From NCBI RefSeq assembly GCF_001612845.1, contig NZ_BDBF01000001.1, positions 186,001-250,000 on the forward strand: a stretch of DNA of 64,000 nt. The letters are read 5' to 3'. Positions 32,294 through 40,050 of this stretch are shown here, piece after piece. Both the position numbers and the translations under genes were made by a program. The first letter of the stretch is position 1. The number at the start of each line of letters is the position of its first letter. Source of the stretch: Nocardia elegans NBRC 108235. Lineage in GTDB: Bacteria > Actinomycetota > Actinomycetes > Mycobacteriales > Mycobacteriaceae. The notes under the pieces are model-generated. The model did no database searches, was not told the origin of the DNA, and saw only the letters and a list, made by a program, of their open reading frames with translations.

Positions 32294-32488
32294 TCAACCG
32301 TCCCGCAGTGCGGCCATCGGACACGAGCCGATGGCGGCTCGAACCGCGGCGAGGTGTTCGGCCGGGATGTCGGCGTCGCCGAATCGGTGGGTCAGTTCCC
32401 CGTCGTCGTCGAGGCTGAACACAGCGGGCGCGTGCTGGGCGCACAGGCCGTGGCCCTCGCACCGGGAGCGGTCTACAAAAATTCGCAT
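32294..32488 (-). CDS. [3Fe-4S] ferredoxin
   Basis: Small electron carrier of 64 residues. Cys10 (SRCEGH), Cys16 (GLCAQH) and Cys56 (GSCPM) are the three cluster ligands; the residue where a fourth Cys would stand is His, so a [3Fe-4S] cluster is expected, as in other P450-linked actinobacterial ferredoxins. It starts 11 bases after the P450 stop, so it delivers electrons to that enzyme. Acidic and soluble. No reductase gene lies nearby. Confidence 0.93.
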   Translation of the reverse strand: MRIFVDRSRCEGHGLCAQHAPAVFSLDDDGELTHRFGDADIPAEHLAAVRAAIGSCPMAALRDG

Positions 32489-32499
32489 CGTGGTGTCCT

Positions 32500-33684
32500 T
32501 CAGGCGGGAATCAGTTGCAGCGGAAGGCGTTCGAAGCGGTAGATGATGTTGTTGACCGCTCGTTCGGTCGGGCCGGCGATCTCGATGCGGGCGACGCGCG
32601 CGATCAGGGTGTGCAGCATGGCCTGCGTTTCCAGCCGGGCCAGGCCCTGTCCGGCGCAGCCATGGGTGCCGTGCCCGAATCCGAGCTGGCGAGAGGCATC
32701 GCGGCGAATATCGAAGGTGTCGGGATCGTCCCACTCGTCTGGGTCGCGGTTGGCGGAGGCATAGATCACCAGGACCCGCGCCTCGGCCGGGATGACGGTG
32801 CCCGCCAGTTCGGTCTCGCGAATCGCCTTGCGGGAGAAAGCACGGAGCGGGGATTGGTGGCGCACCACCTCGTTCACGGCGTTGGGGATCAGGGTCGGGT
32901 TCGAGCGCAGCAGCTGCCACTGTTCGGGATAAGTCGCGAACAGGTACAAGGCACTGGAGATCGCGCTGATCGTGGTGTCCAGCGAGGGTGCCAGGTAGTC
33001 GATCAGCAGCGCCGGGCATTCCGAACGGGAAAGACTGCCTTCGTCGGCCGCCTGCAGGACCTCCGCGCCCAGGCTGTCCGGCGCCAAGTCCTTGTCACGG
33101 GCGAGTCGGCGGGTGAAGCGCATCATTTCGACGCTCGCCGGCGCCGTGCGCAACGTCTGCCCGTTGAGCGGGCCCAGCGCGTCGAATGTCGCTGCGGCCC
33201 AGCGTAAAAGGTCCTCGCGACCGCGCTGCGGCCAGCCGATCAGGTCTGGTACCACCGACATCGGCAGGGTAGCGGCCAGTTCCACGCCGTCGATCAGACC
33301 GCGCGATACCGCCGTCTCGACCGCTGTGACCGCCTGCCGGTGGACCGCCTCGCTCATCGTGCGCAGCGCTTTCGGTGTCATGTGCTGGGCCAGCAGCTTC
33401 CGGCGGCGACGGTGGTCCTCGCCGTCGCTGCTGAGCGTCGTCCCGCGCGAGAGGCGGTTCGTCACCGGGTTCAGCGCGACCCCCGCTCCGGAGACGAACG
33501 TGCCGTCATCGCGCAGGGCGGTTTTGCATTCGCGGTAGCGCGGTAACGCGTAGACGCGTTGCTTGGTCAGCCACACCACCGGCCCCAGCTCTCGCAACCG
33601 GGTGTAGTGCGGGTACGGGTCGAGGACCGCCGCCCGCGAGTACAAGTCTGGCTGATAGATCGGGGTGGCAACGCGGTGACGCAT
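32500..33684 (-). CDS. cytochrome P450
   Basis: Heme monooxygenase of 394 residues. The heme-binding Cys is in LGFGHGTHGCAGQGLARLE, the ExxR helix in NEVVRHQSPLRAF (written here as E-V-V-R), and the oxygen-handling I-helix as IDYLAPSLDTTISA, where the usual A/G-G-x-D/E-T has become A-P-S-L-D-T-T. ATG 33684 follows GAGGAG; the frame goes on to 33726 without a site. It is first in a P450-ferredoxin-LLM operon and divergent from a TetR gene that probably represses it through the sites at 33820-33846. CYP family not assignable by eye. Confidence 0.94.
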   Translation of the reverse strand: MRHRVATPIYQPDLYSRAAVLDPYPHYTRLRELGPVVWLTKQRVYALPRYRECKTALRDDGTFVSGAGVALNPVTNRLSRGTTLSSDGEDHRRRRKLLAQHMTPKALRTMSEAVHRQAVTAVETAVSRGLIDGVELAATLPMSVVPDLIGWPQRGREDLLRWAAATFDALGPLNGQTLRTAPASVEMMRFTRRLARDKDLAPDSLGAEVLQAADEGSLSRSECPALLIDYLAPSLDTTISAISSALYLFATYPEQWQLLRSNPTLIPNAVNEVVRHQSPLRAFSRKAIRETELAGTVIPAEARVLVIYASANRDPDEWDDPDTFDIRRDASRQLGFGHGTHGCAGQGLARLETQAMLHTLIARVARIEIAGPTERAVNNIIYRFERLPLQLIPA

Positions 33685-33819
33685 CGAGACTCCTCGGACA
33701 CCGGACTCGTCGGCCGGCGTTTGCATTCGTGGCTTCGCCCGACGCCGGCGTGGACGTCCGTGGCCGGGCGATGGTGGAGGGGAATCGCCTGAGCGATGAA
33801 CACAGACTAGAGGGCTTGC

Positions 33820-33846
33820 TGACTTCTAGTCAATGACTCATAATCA
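33820..33846. promoter_or_regulatory. tandem TGACT/AGTCA operator sites
   Basis: TGACTTCTAGTCA (33820-33832) is a perfect 5-3-5 inverted repeat; TGACTCATAATCA (33834-33846) is a one-mismatch copy one base later, so the centres are 14 bases apart. The region is AT-rich and lies between the divergent P450 and TetR genes. Likely TetR operator for both. Confidence 0.65.
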
Positions 33847-33912
33847 ATTTGTGTTCGGTTCGGGTCGGCCAGCACTATCGACGTGAAAGGACCGTCGACG
33901 GAAGGGGTTCCG

Positions 33913-34578
33913 ATGGCCGCAACGGCAGCGAAGGGGGGTGCTACCCGCGCGGAGCGGGCCGCAGAGAGCCGCCGTCGCCTCGTCGATGCCGCGGTCGGGT
34001 TGTTCTCCGAACAGAACTACGAGAATGTCGCCGTCGGGGATATCGCCAAGGCGGCCGGTGTCGCCCACGGACTGGTCTTCCATCACTTCGGCAACAAACG
34101 CGGCATCTACCTGGAGGCCATGCGCGAGGCATCCAACAGGATCGTCCGAGCGCAAACCTCGGATCCCGGTCTTCCACTCGCGCGCCGAATCCGCGCCGGA
34201 CTGGCCGCTCACCTTCGCTATCTCGCCGCACACCGCGGGTTGGCGCTGCGCCTGGTGCTGGGCGGCCATGAACCGGACCAGGAAACGTGGGAGGCGTTCG
34301 AAGTCGGACGCTGGCGGACCATCGGGCAATGGGCCACCGCGCTCGGACTCGAGCCCGACAACGCCGCCGTCCGGATGATGATGCGGTCGAGCATCGGCGC
34401 CCTCGACCAGGCCACCGTCTATTGGCTGCGGAACGGCGAGCCGTTCGAGGTGGAATCCATGGTCGACTGCATCCTCGAGCTGACCGCGGCCGCGCTGCGC
34501 GCGGCCGCGAGACTCGATCCCGCCCTCGACGTGAACGCCGGGGTGAGCGCCCTGCTCGACGCCCTCGAGGACCGGTGA
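33913..34578 (+). CDS. TetR-family regulator
   Basis: Repressor of 221 residues. The N-terminal HTH is ESRRRLVDAAVGLFSEQNYENVAVGDIAKAAGVAHGLVFHHFGNKRGIYLE, the classic TetR helix set. ATG 33913 follows GGAAGGGG by 6 bases; GTG at 33883 has no site. It is divergent from the P450 operon with two tandem palindromes between them, so autorepression and repression of the P450 are likely. The effector-binding half is helical and not recognisable. Confidence 0.88.
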   Translation: MAATAAKGGATRAERAAESRRRLVDAAVGLFSEQNYENVAVGDIAKAAGVAHGLVFHHFGNKRGIYLEAMREASNRIVRAQTSDPGLPLARRIRAGLAAHLRYLAAHRGLALRLVLGGHEPDQETWEAFEVGRWRTIGQWATALGLEPDNAAVRMMMRSSIGALDQATVYWLRNGEPFEVESMVDCILELTAAALRAAARLDPALDVNAGVSALLDALEDR

Positions 34579-34697
34579 GAGATCGCTCTCGACCGAGGAG
34601 CGAGTCGTCCGGCGGGGCGGACCCCACCGGTCGGGATGGGGCACGTGGACGTTTCTCCCAACCATTTGCTACTGGCTTCGCCGCGGTGGTCGCTATG

Positions 34698-35336
34698 TCA
34701 GCAGCTGTCCGCGCCCTCCCCGGTGAGTTGGTCCGGCGCCGGCCGGCGGCCGGTGATGAGCAGTAGCAGATTCGTGACCGATCCTTCGATGATCGGCCCG
34801 GTGCCGGCGGTCCACTCACCATCGGAGGCCACGAGGCGGTAATTCCCGAACTTCTTGCGGGCGTGAAACGGGAAGCCGCCGTTCCATACGCGGTCGAGTG
34901 CCGATTCTGCTGCGGCTACCGGCATTTCGCGCGGGATGCCGAGTGGGATCGCGATGTCCTGGCCGTGCACCAGCAGATCCATCAGGCGGTCGACGGGCGT
35001 CGTACCGACGGGTGTGACCCGGGCGTCGACGCTGTCGCGCAGCTCGGCGAGCAGCTGTGCGGTGGTGCTGCGGCCGGCGTAGCGGATGGCGGTGTCGCGG
35101 ACCATCCGATCGAAGTCGCCTCGTGCCCGGATCAGATTGAACAGGATCGCCCCGAGACCGGAATCCGCCGACATGATCAGGTGCGCGACGACATCGCGAA
35201 CCCGCCAGCCCGCACACAACGACGTTTGCTCCCAGCCACTCTCGGGCAGGGCCCGCAACAGTTCGACCAGGCTCGCGCGCTCGGCGGCGACGGCCTGCCA
35301 GACCTGCTCGGTATCGATCGATGTCTTTCCAGCCAT
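34698..35336 (-). CDS. mycothiol-dependent (MDMPI-like) DinB protein
   Basis: DinB-fold protein of 212 residues like the one at 30275 but shorter. The N-terminal MDMPI domain is clear (ERASLVELLRALPESGWEQTSLCAGWRVRDVVAHLIMSADSG), with His candidates in VAHL and LVHGQDIAI. ATG 35336 follows GAGGAGTT by 7 bases. It is divergent from the MerR gene at 35409; MerR-controlled DinB/MDMPI enzymes often detoxify electrophiles with mycothiol, an inference here. No signal peptide. Confidence 0.82.
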   Translation of the reverse strand: MAGKTSIDTEQVWQAVAAERASLVELLRALPESGWEQTSLCAGWRVRDVVAHLIMSADSGLGAILFNLIRARGDFDRMVRDTAIRYAGRSTTAQLLAELRDSVDARVTPVGTTPVDRLMDLLVHGQDIAIPLGIPREMPVAAAESALDRVWNGGFPFHARKKFGNYRLVASDGEWTAGTGPIIEGSVTNLLLLITGRRPAPDQLTGEGADSC

Positions 35337-35408
35337 TGTCGGAACTCCTCAGGGTGATCGGTGTTGCCGTACCGTAGGTGTTCCAGTCGGGTGGAGGTTC
35401 CAGCAACT

Positions 35409-36320
35409 GTGACCCACAACACACGTCGCGATGGTCTGATCACCATCGGAGAGCTTTCCGAACGCACCGGCGTCCCGGTCCGCACCATCCGCTTCTATTG
35501 CGACGAAGGGGTACTGGACGCGCACCGCAGCGCGGTCGGGCATCGACTGTTCGATCCGGCGACGGCGGTGGATCACCTGCAGCTCGTGCGCCGGCTGCGC
35601 ACGCTCGGCCTCGGGTTGCAGGCGATCACGGCCGTACTCACCGGCACCACCTCGATCACCGACGCCGTCGCCGCCGAAAGAGCCGCGCTCGACGCCGAAT
35701 TGGAGGCACTGACCTGGCGCCGGGCCGTGCTGGCGGCGGTCGAGGACGCCTCGCCCGGCCGGCGCGCCGCGCGGCTGGAACTACTGGCCGCCGTTGGTGA
35801 CGGCCGGCGCGCCCGCGACGAACTGGTCGCGTTCTGGCGCCGTTTGCTCACCCCGATCGCACCGGAGACATTCGACGGTTTCGTCGCCATGAACATTCCG
35901 GCCCCGCCCGCCGATCCGACGCCCCGGCAAGTCGTCGCCTACGCCGAACTCGCCACCGCGGTGACCGATCCGCGCCTGACCGCCGCGATGACACAACAGC
36001 TCTGGCGGCACGACCGCACGAATATCCGCGACAAACGCGCACTGCTGTCCGGCGTCGCCGAAGCCTGCGAGAGCGTGGACCCGCTGGTCGCGATGCACGT
36101 GGAACCACGGCCCGGCGTCGAACTCGACCGGTTTCTCGCCGCCCACGCCGCCGCCCGGCGCGTCCGCCCCACGGCCGAGTTCCGGCGCCGGCTTCTCCAC
36201 GGCGCCGACGACAACGATCCGCACATTCGCCGGTACTGGACGCTCACCGCCGAAATCACCGGTACGACCACCACCGGCGCGGCGCAGGACTGGCTGTACC
36301 GGGCGCTGAGCCGGTCGTAG
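35409..36320 (+). CDS. MerR-family regulator with long effector domain
   Basis: MerR-type regulator of about 303 residues. The winged helix is at the N-terminus (ITIGELSERTGVPVRTIRFYCDEGVLDAH), then a long helical domain (about 220 residues), which resembles TipA/BmrR-class multidrug sensors in length only. GTG 35409 gives VTHNTRRDGLITIGEL; the ORF extends to 35361. Divergent from the DinB gene, whose promoter region contains direct GTTCCAG repeats (35380-35386 and 35397-35403), a weak operator candidate. Effector unknown. Confidence 0.85.
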   Translation: MTHNTRRDGLITIGELSERTGVPVRTIRFYCDEGVLDAHRSAVGHRLFDPATAVDHLQLVRRLRTLGLGLQAITAVLTGTTSITDAVAAERAALDAELEALTWRRAVLAAVEDASPGRRAARLELLAAVGDGRRARDELVAFWRRLLTPIAPETFDGFVAMNIPAPPADPTPRQVVAYAELATAVTDPRLTAAMTQQLWRHDRTNIRDKRALLSGVAEACESVDPLVAMHVEPRPGVELDRFLAAHAAARRVRPTAEFRRRLLHGADDNDPHIRRYWTLTAEITGTTTTGAAQDWLYRALSRS

Positions 36321-36337
36321 CGACGCCGCGCGCGGCC

Positions 36338-36955
36338 CTACTTCTCCAAATACGCGATCATTCCGTCGATGAGTCCCTGGATGGCGTCGTCGAGGTTGCC
36401 GTAGGTGCCGAGGGTGCGTTCGGAGGTGATGCCGCGCATGGCGGCGGGGATGAGGGCGGCGACGCGGCGGATTTTGACCGGGTCGACGCCCAGGTCGGCG
36501 AAGGCTCGTTCACATGCCTTGTCCCAGTTGGGTTTCCACGAGGCGAGTTCGGCAGCGGTCAGCGGATAGTCGCGTTCGAGTTCGGCGTGGTCGCGGGGCA
36601 GGGCGGCGCGCAGGGTTTCGATGGCGAGGGATTCGGGGCGGCGCAGTCCGATCGCCATGGTGTTGATCAGGGCGGCCACCCGTTCGGACAGGGTTCCTTC
36701 GGTCGCGACGCCGGCGGGCAGGTCGCCGCGTTTGTCGGCGGTGTAGCGGAGCACCGCCGCCCACAGTCCGTCGATATCGCCGAACTGATATTTCACGACT
36801 CCCCAGGTGGCGCCGATGTCGCGGGCGATCCGGTTGCCGGATACGGCCGCGGGGTCGCCGGTGGCCAGCGAGGTGATCGCGGCCTCGAGCATGGCCTCCC
36901 GCGATTGGATACCGCGCTTGTTCGCACGCCTCCCGTGCACCGCTACCTCCGTCAC
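36338..36955 (-). CDS. TetR-family regulator
   Basis: Repressor of about 205 residues, GTG at 36955. The HTH is SREAMLEAAITSLATGDPAAVSGNRIARDIGATWGVVKYQFGDIDGLWAAVLRY, in the TetR fold with WGVVKYQF as recognition helix. The C-terminal half is helical with a likely ligand pocket. It is divergent from the Rieske oxygenase; the long inverted repeat at 37000-37030 between them is a good operator. The start could also be the GTG at 36940. Confidence 0.86.
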   Translation of the reverse strand: MTEVAVHGRRANKRGIQSREAMLEAAITSLATGDPAAVSGNRIARDIGATWGVVKYQFGDIDGLWAAVLRYTADKRGDLPAGVATEGTLSERVAALINTMAIGLRRPESLAIETLRAALPRDHAELERDYPLTAAELASWKPNWDKACERAFADLGVDPVKIRRVAALIPAAMRGITSERTLGTYGNLDDAIQGLIDGMIAYLEK

Positions 36956-36999
36956 GACGGTCGATAATACCGTCCCTGAACTGCGGCATCCAGTTTCAA

Positions 37000-37030
37000 C
37001 GAACCCTCTTGTTTTCTTTCATAGAGGGTT
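37000..37030. promoter_or_regulatory. 9-bp inverted repeat between TetR and Rieske genes
   Basis: GAACCCTCT (37000-37008) and AGAGGGTTC (37022-37030) are exact inverted copies separated by a T-rich 13-base centre. The size fits either one long operator or two half-sites bound by a TetR dimer pair. It lies 74 bases before the Rieske gene. Confidence 0.65.
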
Positions 37031-37103
37031 CTACCCTTGTGTCGCCGGGCGCGGCGGTCTGCGCCGCGACGCGCAAGCCCCTCGCCGAATGTGGAGGATC
37101 GAG

Positions 37104-38156
37104 ATGGCAAAACCACCCCTGTCGATGGAGCCGACGGGCTGGTTCCAGGTCGCGTGGTGCACCGAGATCCCCATCGGTGCCGTCCACAAGATGAAGTACT
37201 TCGGCCGCGAGATGGTCGCGTGGCGCTCGGCATCGGGGCAGCTCGCGGTATTCGACGCGTACTGCGAACATCTCGGTGCGCATCTGGGCTACGGCGGGCG
37301 CGTCGACGGCGAGAACCTGGTGTGCCCGTTCCACGGATGGGAGTGGAATCGGCAGGGGCGCAACGTCTGCATCCCCTACGAGGCACATCCCAACAAGGGC
37401 CGCCGCATCCGCAGCTATCCGGTCGTCGAACGCAACGAGGCCGTGTGGATCTGGTTCGACATCGACGGCCGCGCACCGTATTTCGAGGTGCCGGACATCT
37501 TCGAGGCATTCGGTGACGACAAGACCGCCGCCGACTACTACCCGCCGGTGCCCGCGGCCACACTGTTCCGCCCGGGCCTGGAACTGCATCCGCAGTACAT
37601 CATGGAGAACGGCGTCGACTTCGCACATTTCAAGGTCGTGCACAAGACGCCGTTCGTGCCGGAGTTCACCCGCCACGACTTCTCCGGCCCGGTGTCCTAC
37701 GTGGACTTCACCATCGCCTTCGACGAGGGCATCAGCGAATCGGACGTCAACAGCGGCGTGGAATCGATCAATGCCGGGCTGGGCTGTTCGATCACCAAGA
37801 GCTGGGGCATGGTCGACAACCGCACCATGCCCGCGGTGACGCCGGTGGACGAATACACCTCCGACGTCCGGTTCACCGTGTGGATCGGCCGCAAGCCTGG
37901 CGACGACAGCCCCGAGATCAGCCGATACGGCAAGACGATGGCCGATTTCGTGATCGAACAGTTCGAGGCCGACATCGACATCTGGGCGCACCAGCGCTAC
38001 TCCGATCCACCCGCGTTGAGCCGCAAGGAATTTCAGGGATTCACCGCGCTACGCCAGTGGGCGCTGCAGTTCTATCCCGACGTCGGCCCCGCGCGCACCG
38101 ACCCGCACCGGCCGCACAGCGGCGCCGTACATCCCGCGGCCGACGCGACCGCCTGA
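37104..38156 (+). CDS. Rieske non-heme iron oxygenase, oxygenase component
   Basis: Protein of 350 residues. The Rieske [2Fe-2S] ligands are CEHLGAHLG (C-x-H) and CPFHGWEW (C-x2-H), and the catalytic mononuclear iron is held by NGVDFAHFKVVHKT (two His) plus a later Asp. It resembles KshA, the 3-ketosteroid 9-alpha-hydroxylase oxygenase, and other KshA-type homologues; the substrate may be a steroid or another polycycle. ATG 37104 follows GGAGG by 6 bases. Electrons must come from a reductase elsewhere. Downstream is a DapB-like gene; TetR-controlled. Confidence 0.88.
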   Translation: MAKPPLSMEPTGWFQVAWCTEIPIGAVHKMKYFGREMVAWRSASGQLAVFDAYCEHLGAHLGYGGRVDGENLVCPFHGWEWNRQGRNVCIPYEAHPNKGRRIRSYPVVERNEAVWIWFDIDGRAPYFEVPDIFEAFGDDKTAADYYPPVPAATLFRPGLELHPQYIMENGVDFAHFKVVHKTPFVPEFTRHDFSGPVSYVDFTIAFDEGISESDVNSGVESINAGLGCSITKSWGMVDNRTMPAVTPVDEYTSDVRFTVWIGRKPGDDSPEISRYGKTMADFVIEQFEADIDIWAHQRYSDPPALSRKEFQGFTALRQWALQFYPDVGPARTDPHRPHSGAVHPAADATA

Positions 38157-38195
38157 GCACCGTCACCCCGCAGCCACCACACCGAAAGGCACGCG

Positions 38196-39281
38196 ATGAG
38201 CACCTCCGACAAGATCCGGGTATTCCAGGTAGCCACCGGCAATCTCGGCACCGAGATGATCGGGCGCATCCGCGACCATCCCGATCTCGAGCTCGTCGGG
38301 TTGCACTGCTACACGCCCGAGAAGATCGGCCGCGACGCCGGTGAGATCGTCGGCCTCGACCCCATCGGGGTCACCGCGACCGGAACTGTCGAGGAGATCA
38401 TCACCGCGCGGCCCGACGTCCTCACCTTCCACGGCGTCTTCCCCGACGAAGATCTCTACGAGAAGGTCCTCGAAGCGGGCATCAACGTGGTCACCACCGC
38501 GGACTGGATCACCGGTTTCCACCGCGATACCAACCACGCCCATCCCTCGGGCCGCAAGGTCAGCGAGGTGATCCAGGCCGCCTGTGAGCGCGGAAATGCC
38601 ACCTTCTACGGCACCGGCATGAACCCGGGTCTGTGCCAGATACTCGGCATCGTGCACACCGCGGACGTCGCCGACATCGAGAACATCACCGTCACCGAAT
38701 CGGTCGACGTCTCCTGCCACCACTCCGTCGACACCTGGAAGGCCGTGGGCTACGGCCGCCCGATCGACGACCCCACGATCCCGGATTCGCTCTACCGCTA
38801 CACCGCGGTGTTCGCCGACTCGGTCTACCTCATGGCCGACGCCTTCGGACTCGAACTCGACGAGGTGACGTTCGGCTACGAACTCGGCGCCTGCACCAAG
38901 GACGTCGACCTCGGCTGGTACTTCATGCCGAAGGGCTCGCTCGGCGCGAACTACATCAAGTATCAGGGCATGGTCGACGGTATCCCGCGCGTGGAGACCC
39001 ATCTCGAGTGGCAGATGACGCCGCACACCGACCCGTCGTGGGAGATCAAGGGCTGCTACATCACTCAGGTGACCGGCGACCCCAACATCTACAGCAAGCA
39101 CATGATCTTCCCGCGCAAGGGTTTCGATCTGTCGAACCCGGAGAACTTCGCCTCGATCGGCATGACCGTCACCGGCCTGCCGGCCCTGAATGCCATCCGA
39201 TCCGTGGTGGCCGCGCGCCCCGGCATCATCACCAGCGCGGACCTGCCGCTGCGCACCTTCGCGGGACGCTTCAGGATCTGA
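38196..39281 (+). CDS. DapB-like NAD(P)-binding oxidoreductase
   Basis: Protein of 361 residues in the dihydrodipicolinate-reductase-like/2,4-diaminopentanoate dehydrogenase-like family. The Rossmann loop is VFQVATGNLGTEMIGRI, with the conserved stretches FHGVFPDEDLYEKVLEAGINVVTT and FYGTGMNPGLCQILGI. It starts 39 bases after the Rieske oxygenase and is probably cotranscribed. True DapB is shorter and is found with dapA, so lysine synthesis is unlikely. Such genes often go with Rieske oxygenases in nocardiae and mycobacteria, with substrate unknown. Confidence 0.83.
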   Translation: MSTSDKIRVFQVATGNLGTEMIGRIRDHPDLELVGLHCYTPEKIGRDAGEIVGLDPIGVTATGTVEEIITARPDVLTFHGVFPDEDLYEKVLEAGINVVTTADWITGFHRDTNHAHPSGRKVSEVIQAACERGNATFYGTGMNPGLCQILGIVHTADVADIENITVTESVDVSCHHSVDTWKAVGYGRPIDDPTIPDSLYRYTAVFADSVYLMADAFGLELDEVTFGYELGACTKDVDLGWYFMPKGSLGANYIKYQGMVDGIPRVETHLEWQMTPHTDPSWEIKGCYITQVTGDPNIYSKHMIFPRKGFDLSNPENFASIGMTVTGLPALNAIRSVVAARPGIITSADLPLRTFAGRFRI

Positions 39282-39419
39282 ACGCTCGGCACCCGCATCC
39301 CGGCCCGTCGCGTGGATCGCGCATGCACGGGGTGCGGCTGAATCTTGTTGCGGGCTTTCGCGCTCCGCGCCGGTTAGGGTTGGGCAGGGGTTGCCCAGTC
39401 GCCTGATCGGAGGTGTGTG

Positions 39420-39851
39420 ATGGCTGATCTGTTTTCCACCGCGCTGCGGGCTCATCAGTGGATCTACGAGAAGTCGGACGGGTTCGTGGGGCACCGGCTG
39501 CTGTTCGGAAACCCCACCCTGTTGTTGCGAACGGTGGGGCGCAAGACCGGGCAGCCGCGCACCAGTGCGCTGACCTATGCGCGAGACGGCAACGACTATC
39601 TGGTGACGGCGTCCAACGGTGGGTCGCCGCGGCCGCCGGGGTGGCTGGCGAATGTGAAGGCGGCGCCGGAGTGCGAGATCCAGGTCGGGCATCGGCGGAT
39701 TCCGGTGACCGCGCGGCCGACGTATCCGGACGACACCGAGTACGCGCGGCGGTGGTCGCTGGTCGACAAGGTCAACAAAGGCCGGTACACGCAGTACCAG
39801 AAGATGACCGATCGGCCCATATCGGTGGTGGTGCTCAGCCCGCGGAAGTGA
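39420..39851 (+). CDS. F420H2-dependent nitroreductase/quinone reductase (Ddn-like)
   Basis: Small F420-binding split-barrel protein of 143 residues. LLLRTVGRKTGQPRTSALTYARDGNDYLVTASNGGSPRPPGWLANVKAAPECEIQVG contains the phosphate-binding Arg/Lys and the SNGG-type loop of the Ddn/FDOR-A family. These enzymes protect against quinones, oxidise F420 and activate pretomanid in M. tuberculosis. ATG 39420 follows GGAGG. It has its own promoter and ends 40 bases before the terC promoter. Confidence 0.88.
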   Translation: MADLFSTALRAHQWIYEKSDGFVGHRLLFGNPTLLLRTVGRKTGQPRTSALTYARDGNDYLVTASNGGSPRPPGWLANVKAAPECEIQVGHRRIPVTARPTYPDDTEYARRWSLVDKVNKGRYTQYQKMTDRPISVVVLSPRK

Positions 39852-39891
39852 CGCGGGCGGCGGTCGGACTCGTCACATTCGTCCGGATCGC

Positions 39892-39921
39892 TTGGTTTTC
39901 GGGCAAAGGTTTCGCTATCCT
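39892..39921 (+). promoter_or_regulatory. sigma-70-type promoter for the terC leader
   Basis: TTGGTT (-35, 39892-39897) and TATCCT (-10, 39916-39921), 18 bases apart. The start point would be near 39928, just before the riboswitch core. Confidence 0.55.
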
Positions 39922-39923
39922 CG

Positions 39924-40050
39924 CCTCCGAGGGGAGTACTTCCCAAGCGCCACACCGGTCAGTACGGATTCCGCCGTCGGGATCCCCGGATGGCCACCCG
40001 GATTCCGGGTGAAGGAGACCTCGGGTGCTTTCGCATACCCGAGGAGACCT
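39924..40050 (+). ncRNA. yybP-ykoY (manganese) riboswitch leader with RBS-sequestering hairpin
   Basis: The leader of terC contains GGGGAGTA (39931-39938) and GAAGGAGACC (40011-40020), conserved strands of the yybP-ykoY aptamer, with Gly/Cys-rich stems between. Immediately after it, CCTCGGGT (40019-40026) can pair with ACCCGAGG (40037-40044) in a hairpin that covers the GAGGAG ribosome site of terC. Thus Mn2+ binding could open or close the ribosome site. yybP-ykoY aptamers are known before terC/Alx genes; boundaries are approximate. Confidence 0.7.
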
